The position numbers were made by a program, and so were the translations under genes. Under the pieces are notes generated by a model. The model saw only the letters and a list, made by a program, of their open reading frames with translations, was not told the origin of the DNA and did not search any database. Below, piece by piece: positions 7,290-14,479 of a stretch of DNA of 64,000 nucleotides. Origin of the DNA: Micromonospora nigra (lineage in GTDB: Bacteria; Actinomycetota; Actinomycetes; Mycobacteriales; Micromonosporaceae); contig NZ_FMHT01000003.1 in assembly GCF_900091585.1 (NCBI RefSeq), positions 1,054,001 through 1,118,000 on the forward strand, written 5' to 3'. The first letter of the stretch is position 1, and each line of letters starts with the position of its first letter.

Positions 7290-7392
7290 TAGCGTCGTGC
7301 AACTGGCGGAGTCACGGCCGAGCATCCAACCGCATCCCAGGCGGGCTTCGGTGTGATCCTTGAGCCCTGCACCGTGCCCGGTCGTTCCGCAG

Positions 7393-8439
7393 CTACCGCA
7401 TCCCGCAAAGTGCTTCGGCCAGTTCCGCTGCAACGTCAGGCCGGGAAAAGTCCCAGACAATCAGCAGCCCTTCTGAGCTTGTGATGGTGAGCCTGCCATA
7501 CAACATGACTGGCAATTGCCTGTTGTTCTTGAAGCGGCGATCTGGGCCACCGGACTTGTTGGTGTACTGCCAGGTCGTTCCAACACGCGGGGCGTCGGCT
7601 GGCGGCGTGTCCGACTCAATGAACCGCTGAACCTGCGCGTGGGCGTTCACTGCGGCATAGGGAAAGCCTGCGTACTGGGCGCCGTGACGGACGATCACCC
7701 GGTCTGGAAGGAAGTACACGGAGCGGTCTTTTCCGTGCAGGCTCGGCACGGCTATGTTTGTCACGAGCACGGGCGGACCAGCCAGATTCAGTTGGGCTGG
7801 GCTTCGGCGGATCAACGCTCCGGCCCCAGCGTTGACTTTCCGCTGATAGGAGGTGTCGAGGGCACCTTCGGCTTCGACGTGCCAAACGCGTTGAACCCGG
7901 CTAACGAAGCTGCTACTCGTGATGAGACGCTCGTAGTTAAGGGCTGGTACGTCATCGACCTGGTAGAAGACGACGACTGATCGCCGGGCAAGGTCGCGCT
8001 GCCGAAGCCACCACACTCCAGGCAGGCCGGGCACGAGCAGCAGGAGCCCATACGGTGCAGAAATTAGCGCCAGGAGTGTGAGGGAGGCAGCGACCCACGG
8101 CCACAGCAGATGCCGTCGGGCCGCTGCCTGGATCTGACTTATCAGGTCGGAGGGATGCGCTGCAACCAATTGCTGTACCGGTGCGCCGGACAACTCCTGC
8201 ATGACGATCCCGTCGTTGCGAGTCGCTGGCGGCATCGGCATCGGACTACCGGAGGAGATCGGGGCGGTAGCCCCGCCGCCGAAGTAGGTCGTGCCGAGAC
8301 CGGCAACCCGGACGTAGTTGCCGCGAGGCCCGGTGCCGACGCGAAACCCTGGAACCCCAGCGGAGACACCGACGCCCGAAGGTGACAGGTTGAATCTAAA
8401 GGGACCGGCCTTCAGGCTGGTCCGCAGGTAAAAGCCCAT
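7393..8439 (-). CDS. DUF4236 domain membrane protein
   Basis: A 348-residue protein. Residues 1-53 are a DUF4236 domain (MGFYLRTSLKAGPFRFNLSP, SGVGVSAGVPGFRVGTGPRG, NYVRVAGLGTTYF). A low-complexity Pro/Ser/Met linker follows. Two closely spaced membrane helices come next (about residues 107-145: LLWPWVAASLTLLALISAPY and GLLLLVPGLPGVWWL). The C-terminal half is soluble and ends in a strand-rich part with GKDRSVYFLPDRVIVRHG, KSGGPDRRFKNNRQLPVMLY and SSEGLLIVWDFSRPDVA, which looks like a self-contained binding fold. The ATG at 8439 has a GAGGG ribosome site. The family has no settled function. Confidence 0.82.
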   Translation of the reverse strand: MGFYLRTSLKAGPFRFNLSPSGVGVSAGVPGFRVGTGPRGNYVRVAGLGTTYFGGGATAPISSGSPMPMPPATRNDGIVMQELSGAPVQQLVAAHPSDLISQIQAAARRHLLWPWVAASLTLLALISAPYGLLLLVPGLPGVWWLRQRDLARRSVVVFYQVDDVPALNYERLITSSSFVSRVQRVWHVEAEGALDTSYQRKVNAGAGALIRRSPAQLNLAGPPVLVTNIAVPSLHGKDRSVYFLPDRVIVRHGAQYAGFPYAAVNAHAQVQRFIESDTPPADAPRVGTTWQYTNKSGGPDRRFKNNRQLPVMLYGRLTITSSEGLLIVWDFSRPDVAAELAEALCGMR

Positions 8440-8736
8440 GAGTGCCCTCGCGTCGCCGCCGACAATGCGGGCAACGGTAGGTCTTAGTACGCGGCGAGAG
8501 AACCAGACTATCGGATATTGGGCAGCAAGCGGCCAAGGAAATCAGATGGAAGCACGCGAAGACCAAGTTGACTATCAAGCCGTGGTCCTGGACCTCTGGG
8601 GGGATCAATCGCCGGGCGTCGCCCGGGCACGTTCGGACGCCCCCGGTTGGGCGAGTTGGCCCGCACACCGGCAGTGGGTTGAAGGTTCCGACTCGGGACG
8701 CTCGGCTGACGACAGCGCAACGTCGAGTTCGGGTGT
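8440..8736. other. Intergenic stretch with no supported gene
   Basis: About 300 bases between the DUF4236 gene start and the end of the GntR gene. Frames are open by chance in GC-rich DNA but show no family homology or ribosome site. It must hold the promoter of the DUF4236 gene. Confidence 0.5.
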
Positions 8737-8955
8737 TCACTCATCAACGACGAAAACACCCACACCCTGAACACCCTCGATCAGCCCCTCGGTACGCAGC
8801 TTGAAGATGGCCTGGCGCACGGTGATCGCAGAGACCTTGTGCTCCGTGCACAGCTCGGCGGTCGACGGCAGTTTGGCTCCGGGCGGCAGCTCACCCGACT
8901 CGATCTGAGTGCGCAGATGGTCGGCGAGCCGCTCCCACTTGGGTTTGGCGGGCAT
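8737..8955 (-). CDS. Minimal GntR-family winged-helix regulator
   Basis: Only 72 residues, so essentially a GntR DNA-binding domain and nothing else: WERLADHLRTQIESGELPPG, AKLPSTAELCTEHKVSAITV, RQAIFKLRTEGLIEGVQGVG and VFVVDE. The usual effector-binding domain (FadR, HutC or MocR type) is missing, as in small regulators of some actinobacterial mobile elements. The ATG at 8955 follows an AGGGAG site. It is divergent from the small genes starting at 9231, and the spacer between them carries a repeated palindromic motif at 8996-9064 that it may bind to repress both directions. Confidence 0.88.
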   Translation of the reverse strand: MPAKPKWERLADHLRTQIESGELPPGAKLPSTAELCTEHKVSAITVRQAIFKLRTEGLIEGVQGVGVFVVDE

Positions 8956-8995
8956 GTGGACTCCCTGGTCAGCACCGCTATTCGATCACGCCAGG

Positions 8996-9064
8996 GCTTT
9001 ACATGGCAAGAAATGACTACCCTTCCCCGCCGACGCTTGCTTTAGATGGGCGCACATGTAAAGC
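8996..9064. promoter_or_regulatory. Repeated GCTTTANATG operator-like sites between divergent genes
   Basis: GCTTTACATG at 8996-9005, GCTTTAGATG at 9039-9048 and the inverted copy CATGTAAAGC at 9055-9064. The last two form a 26-bp dyad with a 6-base centre and one mismatch, and the outer pair forms a perfect 10-bp inverted repeat. This is AT-rich against a very GC-rich background and lies just upstream of the GntR gene, so an autoregulatory site is likely. Confidence 0.6.
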
Positions 9065-9230
9065 TGTCCCTCGACCGGCTCCCTGGTCAGCACCCACGGG
9101 ACCCGGTTCTTCCCCACCGCACAGAGCGCCCGGCCGGTCGGTCCCCCTGGTCGGCCGGGCGTGCCGTGGGTCGCCCGCACGCGGCCCCGGCTGGATTCCG
9201 CACCGCCATCGACGGACGGGAGTTCCCCTC

Positions 9231-9452
9231 GTGCCCCACCCACCAGACTCACCAGACCCACCACCCGCCGACCGCACACCACCCGTCGGCACGGCGTTCG
9301 TGTCGGCGCAGGACGTCGAGGACGCCGACGACGTGCTGTTCGCCCACCCGCCCCGACCGGTGACGCGCTGGATGTGCGGGTGCGGCGAGCCGTACCCGTG
9401 CCCGGAGGTGAGCTTCGCCCACCTGGTGAAGCATGCCAGGGTCGCCCCGTGA
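9231..9452 (+). CDS. Small Cys-rich hypothetical protein
   Basis: A 73-residue protein with a Pro/Asp-rich start and a compact cysteine/histidine motif: RWMCGCGEPYPCPE followed by FAHLVKHARVAP. The C-x-C-x5-C plus two His pattern could bind a metal, which is inference. The GTG at 9231 has GGGAG 9 bases upstream. The stop overlaps the next gene start (GTGA at 9449-9452). It is the first gene of a coupled plus-strand unit divergent from the GntR gene. Confidence 0.65.
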   Translation: MPHPPDSPDPPPADRTPPVGTAFVSAQDVEDADDVLFAHPPRPVTRWMCGCGEPYPCPEVSFAHLVKHARVAP

Positions 9453-10426
9453 ACGCCGACGAGCTGCGCCGTCACGTGCTGCGCGAGTTGGCCGGGGCGC
9501 GTCGCACGGTCGTCGAGCACGACACGGAGGCGTACACCGGGATCTGCCGTAGCTGCGGGCGGCCCGGCCCCTGCGACGCGCAGCGCGCCGCGCGGGCCCG
9601 CCTCCACCAGCGCGACGCCCTGCCGCAGATCCGGCCGGCGTCGCCCGTACCACCGGCCACCCGAGGTCCGGTGATGCCGCCAAAGCTACCGGGGCACGAG
9701 GATGCCGTGGACCGGCTGCGTGATGCCTGGCTGGCCACCATCGCGGCGGCGGACCGGGCGGGCGGGTTGCTGCACGGCGCGGGGCCGCCCGGTCGGCGGC
9801 TGCCCTGGCAGGACGCCGTGACCGAGTGCTGGCGCGCGCTGGGTCTCGTGCACGCCGGCCTCGGGGAGGCCCGCGCCGGCTCCGGCAACGCCGGTGACCT
9901 GCTCGCCGGGCTGCGGTTGGCCCGCGCCGACGCGCACCGGGCCGCCGCCGAGGCGGCCAGGACCCGGTGGTGGCTGGCTGCGGCCGAGGACCGGTTGCGC
10001 CGCCGCCACCGCGCTGCCGTCGATCCGCCGCGCCGGACCGACGCGCGCCTCCCCGACCATGCGCGGCAGGCGGGTGAGCTGGCGGCGGCGAACCGGTTCC
10101 GGGCGGCCGTGGCCCGGCTCGACCTGGTGGCCGCGCGGCTGGCGCTCGGCGGCCGGGCCATCGACCGGTGGGCCGCCGCGTTGGCCGGTGACCCGGAGCC
10201 GACCCCCGCGCTGCCACCGCACCGGGTCGCCACGGCGCAGCCGTCGGCGACCGCGCAGGCAACGGCCCAGGAAGCAGCCCAGGCGACGGCCCGGGGGGCG
10301 CGGGCCGCCGCCGCCCTGGTCGTCGCCGGCACCAGGCGCAACGACCGGCGGGCCGCAGCGGGCCTGCCGGGCAGCCCACAGCACCCACGCAGCCGACAGA
10401 ACCGAGGAAGGTGGAACCGAGCATGA
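9449..10426 (+). CDS. Hypothetical protein with CxxC-type N-terminus and Ala/Arg-rich helical body
   Basis: A 325-residue protein. The N-terminus has TGICRSCGRPGPCDAQRAAR, a cysteine cluster often seen in small actinobacterial proteins of unknown role. The rest is long Ala/Arg-rich helices, likely coiled-coil (GDLLAGLRLARADAHRAAAE, RLDLVAARLALGGRAI). A low-complexity ATAQATAQEAAQATARG segment stands near the C-terminus. The GTG at 9449 overlaps the previous stop by 4 bases and its own stop overlaps the next ATG by 4 bases (10423-10426), so the three genes are translationally coupled. No catalytic motif was seen. Confidence 0.65.
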   Translation: MNADELRRHVLRELAGARRTVVEHDTEAYTGICRSCGRPGPCDAQRAARARLHQRDALPQIRPASPVPPATRGPVMPPKLPGHEDAVDRLRDAWLATIAAADRAGGLLHGAGPPGRRLPWQDAVTECWRALGLVHAGLGEARAGSGNAGDLLAGLRLARADAHRAAAEAARTRWWLAAAEDRLRRRHRAAVDPPRRTDARLPDHARQAGELAAANRFRAAVARLDLVAARLALGGRAIDRWAAALAGDPEPTPALPPHRVATAQPSATAQATAQEAAQATARGARAAAALVVAGTRRNDRRAAAGLPGSPQHPRSRQNRGRWNRA

Positions 10427-11208
10427 CCGACGACCCGACGACCGCCCTGCGGAGCCTGCTCGACGGGCGACTCGGCCGGCACGACCGCCGGTTGCGCCGG
10501 TTCACCGAGCCGCAGTGGCTGCGCTACGCCGACCTGCTCGCCGGGGCGCTGCTGGTGGCCGCGCGCCGCCGGTTCGCCGCCGGGCAGGACCGCGCGCCGC
10601 TGATCAGGTTCGTCGCGGCGGCCCGGGAACGCTACGACCTGACCGGCGTGGACGTCGACCCGACGCTGGCCGAGGCACTGCTCGGCGCGGCCCTGGGCGA
10701 GCGCCCGCCGCCGCCCGGCACGGCCGGTGCGGTGACCGCCGGTACGGTGCTGCTGCTGGCGTTGCTCGAGGACGAGGGTCTCACCCCCACCGAACTGGAC
10801 GCCTTCCTCGCCGCCACCGAGACCGCCGCCCGACGCGACGACACGACCTCACCGCCGGGCACGGCAGCAGCGCGGGGCACCGTGTGCGCAGACACCACGA
10901 CCTCAGCGCAGGGCGCGGAACACCAGCAGGTAGCCGCAGTACGCCAGCGGGACGGCCAGGAAGCACACCAGGATGCCCAGCAGGGGGTAGCGCGGTGGCG
11001 TGCCGGCGACCACGGCGGGAGTGCCCCAGCGACCGAGGATCAGCCACCCGGCGATCAACGACACGGCGGGCAGCCCGGCGCACATCCACGTGTAGAGCGT
11101 GCCGAGGCCGAGGGCCCCGACGCCGGAGGCGAGCACCATGACCAGCATCAGCACCACGCCGACGCCGGCACAGCCGAGATAGACGGCGAGCGCCCGAGCC
11201 ATCGGTGA
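10423..11208 (+). CDS. Hypothetical protein, 3' part antisense to the convergent gene
   Basis: An ORF of 261 residues from the ATG at 10423 (GAGGAAGG upstream). The first ~155 residues look real: TALRSLLDGRLGRHDRRLRR, YADLLAGALLVAARRRFA, DLTGVDVDPTLAEALLGA and LTPTELDAFLAATETA. Beyond about 10900 the frame runs antisense through the last ~300 bases of the convergent membrane-protein gene and becomes Gln/His/Arg-rich without plausible structure. Either the overlap is genuine or a small frameshift near 10900 has removed the real stop. No family was recognised. Confidence 0.55.
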   Translation: MTDDPTTALRSLLDGRLGRHDRRLRRFTEPQWLRYADLLAGALLVAARRRFAAGQDRAPLIRFVAAARERYDLTGVDVDPTLAEALLGAALGERPPPPGTAGAVTAGTVLLLALLEDEGLTPTELDAFLAATETAARRDDTTSPPGTAAARGTVCADTTTSAQGAEHQQVAAVRQRDGQEAHQDAQQGVARWRAGDHGGSAPATEDQPPGDQRHGGQPGAHPRVERAEAEGPDAGGEHHDQHQHHADAGTAEIDGERPSHR

Positions 11209-11745
11209 CCAGCTCGGCAGCAGCGCCGGCCGTTGGGCCAGCAGCTCGGTCCGCTGGCCCAACCGGTCGGCCTCGTCGGCCCAGCGCCGCGCCGACTCCA
11301 GCTCCGCCGCCGGATCGGTCTCGCCGGCGCGCGGCGCGGGTACCCCGCCCGGCACCGCCAGTGCCGTCTCCCCCGGCCTCCCCTGGGGGTACGCCCCGAC
11401 CCCCGGCCGCCCCGGCGCGGCGGCTGCGCCGCCGACCGACCCCGTGCCCGGTCGCGGCCCCGCGTCGCGCTGCCCGGCCGACGGCACCCCGACGGTCGAC
11501 GGGATCGGCTGACCCGGCACAGGCTGACCCGGCAGCGGCTGGCCCGGAGGCGGAGGCGGGCTGCCGATCGTGTGGCCGAGCTGGTCGAGGCGCTGCCCCT
11601 GCGCGGTCAGCCGGCGGTCGAGGTAGTCGACGGCGGCGTGCAGATCCTGGCGGCGGGCCGACTCGGCGGCAGCGCCCTGCTCGCCGGCCCGCCGCTGCGT
11701 GGCGAGATGGCGGGCCAGCGCCGCGTAGTCCTCGAAGCTCGACAC
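10903..11745 (-). CDS. Coiled-coil and three-TM protein of the FtsK-like operon
   Basis: A 280-residue protein. Residues 1-60 are helical and charged (FEDYAALARHLATQRRAGEQ, DLHAAVDYLDRRLTAQGQRL, a probable coiled coil). Residues 62-140 form a Pro/Gly-rich linker with PGQPLPGQPVPGQPIP repeats. A second charged helix follows (ELESARRWADEADRLGQRTE). The C-terminal third has three TM helices (YLGCAGVGVVLMLVMVLASG, TWMCAGLPAVSLIAGWLIL, LLGILVCFLAVPLAYCGYLL). The GTG at 11745 directly abuts the stop of the FtsK-like gene (TGAGTG), so the two are co-translated. It probably anchors or organises the ATPase at the membrane, which is inference from operon layout. Confidence 0.8.
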   Translation of the reverse strand: MSSFEDYAALARHLATQRRAGEQGAAAESARRQDLHAAVDYLDRRLTAQGQRLDQLGHTIGSPPPPPGQPLPGQPVPGQPIPSTVGVPSAGQRDAGPRPGTGSVGGAAAAPGRPGVGAYPQGRPGETALAVPGGVPAPRAGETDPAAELESARRWADEADRLGQRTELLAQRPALLPSWSPMARALAVYLGCAGVGVVLMLVMVLASGVGALGLGTLYTWMCAGLPAVSLIAGWLILGRWGTPAVVAGTPPRYPLLGILVCFLAVPLAYCGYLLVFRALR

Positions 11746-14367
11746 TCAGCTCTCCCCGTCCGGCGCGTGCCCGTCGCGGGTGAACGGCACGATGAGGCGT
11801 ACCCGCTGGTCGTGCCGGTCGACCAGCAGCGCCCGGTCGGCGCGCGGCTGGTAGGCCAGGTCGTGCACGCCCAGGTGCAACCCCAGCTCGGCCCCGGTCA
11901 CGTTCAGGGCGACCAGGCAGGCCACGTCGTCGCGGTTCTGGGTGCCGCCGATGTCGTCGGCAAGCCGCCGCAGGCCGCGCCACCAGCCCAGCAGGTGCAC
12001 GCCGCGCCCCGGCCCCTGGCGCAGCAGGGCGCGCAGGTCCTCGTGGGCGGCGCGGAACGTCACCGGGTCGGCGGCGGCGAGCACGGCGGCAGCGGCGTCC
12101 ATCCCGAACACGACGAGGTAGGTGCGGGCCGACCCCGCAGCCCCCGCCGGGCCGGTCGCCGCGCTCGGGCCGGTCGCCGCGTTGGGGTCGGCCGCCGCGC
12201 CGGGGGCCGCGTTCGAGCCGGGTGCAGGCGCGGCCAGCTCCACGACGCGGTCGCGCAGGGCGTGCGCGTCGAGGCGTTCCACGGGGTGGCCGGCGGCCAC
12301 GAGCGCGGCGACCGTGTCGTCGACGGCGGGATCGGCGGCGGCCACGAGAGGCGCGAGCAGGAACCGCGCCTCGCCGGGGCGGTGCTGGCGGGCGAGGCTG
12401 AGGGTGGCCGCGCGCAGCACCTCGGCGGCGGTGGCGGCGGTGCCCACGACAGCCAGGTGCCGGCCAGGGCTGGTGTCCAGCATGAACAGCGCGGACGTGC
12501 CGTCCACGTCGACGGTGCGGCCGACCAGCGCCAGGGGACGCCGGCCGCCGGGGCGCAGCCCGACGAACGTGGCGTCGTCCTCGACGCGGGCGCCCTCGTA
12601 CCCCCGGAACACCGACGGCGGGCGGGCCCCCTGCGGGCGGGCCTGCCACAGCTCGTGGCGCAGCCGGGCCAACGCGCCGGTCTCGGCGTGGGCGTCGGGG
12701 AACCGGACGACGGTGTCGGCCCCGGCGGCCCCGGCGGCGGTGTTGAGCACGGCCGTGCCGACGGCCAGGGTTGCGGCGGCGGAGTTGTCGCGGTCGAGCA
12801 CGCCCCCGCCGCCGGGCAGCGCCACCCGCAGGGCGAACTGCCCGAACACGGCCTCGGCCCGCCCGTAGAGGGCCTCGATGCCGGTCATGGCCTGGCTGGC
12901 CAACACCAGGTGCACCCCGTAGGAGCGGCCCTTGCGGGCCAACTCCTCCAGCAGGTCGACCGACTCCCGGGCGATGGCGTCGTTGCCGGCCAGCAGCACC
13001 TGGAACTCGTCGACCACCGCCACGACCCGGGGCGCGGGCACGTCGGCGGGCAGGTCGGCGAGCTTCGTGACGCCGTGCCGCTTGAGCAGGGTCGCCCGGC
13101 GGTGCAGTTCGCGACGTAGCTCGCGCAGCACGGCGACGCCGTACTCGCGGTCGCTCTCGATGCCGACCGTGCGGGCGTGCGGCAACCAGGACGGGTCGCG
13201 CTCGGTCGGTACGAACTCGGTGAAGCTCACGCCCTCCTTGAAGTCGAGCAGGTAGAGCTGCAACTCGGCCGGGGAGTAGCGGGCGGCCAGCCCGTAGAGG
13301 ACGTCGAGCAGGAAGACCGTCTTGCCGGCACCCGTGCGCCCGCCGACGAGCCAGTGCGGGGTGGCGTCGTCGAAGGCGACCGGAGCGGGATCGCGGCCGG
13401 CCCGCCCGACGACGGTACGCAGGCCCGCCCGCCCCGACTCCGCCCACCGGCGCGGGGGCAGCAGCTCGGCGAAACCCACGGCGGCGTGCCGGCGGGCGGC
13501 GGCGTCGAGATGCCCCGCGAGGGCCGACACGGCCGCCGGTGGCGGATCGCCGTCGAGCAGCACCGGCACGGCCAACCCGCTGCCGTCGGCGCTGAACGGC
13601 GCCCCGGGCGGGTCACCGACGTGGGCGTACCCGTCGGGGGTCAGCCGCAGCGCGGTGGTGGTGCCCAGCGGCGGCGGTGGGGTGGCCGACGACCCGGTCG
13701 GCCAGCCACCGACCAGCACGCAGACGGCGGCGGCCGGGCCGGCGTGGGTGAGCGCGGCGAGCCGGGCGGCCTCACGGGGCGGTGGGGCGGACGCGGCCAC
13801 CACCAGCAGCAGCTCCTGGTCGTCGCGGTCGCTCTGCCGGGCGGCGCGGGCGTGCCGCTCGGCGTCGTCGAGCAGCGCGGCCACCTCCGCCTCGGTGGTG
13901 GCGGGCGGGTCGAGCACCCCGGCGTCGACCAGCGGGCGCAGCGGCCCGAACGTGGCCCCGAGGGCGGCGGCGTCGAGACCGGCGACCCGCAGCCCGCCGG
14001 GCGGCGCGGTGGCGAGCATCCGCAGGACGACGGCCCGCAGCAGCGCGGCGGCCCGCGGGTCACGGGCGTCGACGTCGACGGACAGGTGGTGACCGCCGCC
14101 GAGGGGCACCAGCACGGGGAACCCGCCGCCGGCGGTGATCGCCTCGCCGAGGCGCACCGGCAGCGGCGTACCGGTCAGCGGGGTGCCCGGGGCCGGGGCG
14201 GCCAGCGCGCCGCCGACGCGGGCCAGCCGGGCGACCAGGTCGGGGTCGGCCGGCGGCGGGGCCGGCGGCGGCGCGGCGCGCAACGCGGCACGGGCGTTGT
14301 CGAGGTGGACGCGGGCGGCCCGGTGGGCGGACACCGCCTGCCCGTACGCCGACGCGAGCCTGCCCAC
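11746..14367 (-). CDS. FtsK/SpoIIIE-type ATPase
   Basis: An 873-residue protein with one clear FtsK/SpoIIIE motor domain. Walker A is GGRTGAGKTVFLLDVL (about residue 390), followed by LYLLDFKEGVSFTEF, typical of FtsK-like ATPases. Walker B is RVVAVVDEFQVLLAG and the sensor region is YGVHLVLASQAMTGIEALYG. A second, degenerate ATPase-like lobe follows (HLAVVGTAATAAEVLRAATL, TYLVVFGMDAA) without an intact P-loop. There is no N-terminal TM region and no gamma domain, unlike chromosomal FtsK, so it is closer to EccC- or TraB-like motors. The GTG at 14367 is chosen for the GGAGGGG ribosome site. Upstream in-frame codons would overlap the previous gene. Confidence 0.85.
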   Translation of the reverse strand: MGRLASAYGQAVSAHRAARVHLDNARAALRAAPPPAPPPADPDLVARLARVGGALAAPAPGTPLTGTPLPVRLGEAITAGGGFPVLVPLGGGHHLSVDVDARDPRAAALLRAVVLRMLATAPPGGLRVAGLDAAALGATFGPLRPLVDAGVLDPPATTEAEVAALLDDAERHARAARQSDRDDQELLLVVAASAPPPREAARLAALTHAGPAAAVCVLVGGWPTGSSATPPPPLGTTTALRLTPDGYAHVGDPPGAPFSADGSGLAVPVLLDGDPPPAAVSALAGHLDAAARRHAAVGFAELLPPRRWAESGRAGLRTVVGRAGRDPAPVAFDDATPHWLVGGRTGAGKTVFLLDVLYGLAARYSPAELQLYLLDFKEGVSFTEFVPTERDPSWLPHARTVGIESDREYGVAVLRELRRELHRRATLLKRHGVTKLADLPADVPAPRVVAVVDEFQVLLAGNDAIARESVDLLEELARKGRSYGVHLVLASQAMTGIEALYGRAEAVFGQFALRVALPGGGGVLDRDNSAAATLAVGTAVLNTAAGAAGADTVVRFPDAHAETGALARLRHELWQARPQGARPPSVFRGYEGARVEDDATFVGLRPGGRRPLALVGRTVDVDGTSALFMLDTSPGRHLAVVGTAATAAEVLRAATLSLARQHRPGEARFLLAPLVAAADPAVDDTVAALVAAGHPVERLDAHALRDRVVELAAPAPGSNAAPGAAADPNAATGPSAATGPAGAAGSARTYLVVFGMDAAAAVLAAADPVTFRAAHEDLRALLRQGPGRGVHLLGWWRGLRRLADDIGGTQNRDDVACLVALNVTGAELGLHLGVHDLAYQPRADRALLVDRHDQRVRLIVPFTRDGHAPDGES

Positions 14368-14479
14368 CCTCTGCCCCTCCGCCGACGCCGGTCCGATCCT
14401 GGGAAACCCTAACGGACCGCGCCGGTGTCGGCACAGTCCGAACCGGACGCGTCGGACCGGACACGCCGGACAGTACGCG

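Noticed and set aside
8440-8770. Short ORFs on both strands between DUF4236 and GntR genes
   Set aside because: No ribosome site, no homology and Pro/Arg-rich shadow composition.
10781-13447. 888-codon open frame antisense/out of frame to the FtsK-like gene
   Set aside because: Arg/Gly/Ala-rich translation without homology. High GC leaves shadow frames open. The FtsK frame carries Walker A and B motifs.
8737-14367. Possible integrative conjugative element (short GntR plus FtsK-like motor)
   Set aside because: No integrase, excisionase, replication gene or attachment-site tRNA was found, and the FtsK-like gene is in an operon with a receptor-like protein.
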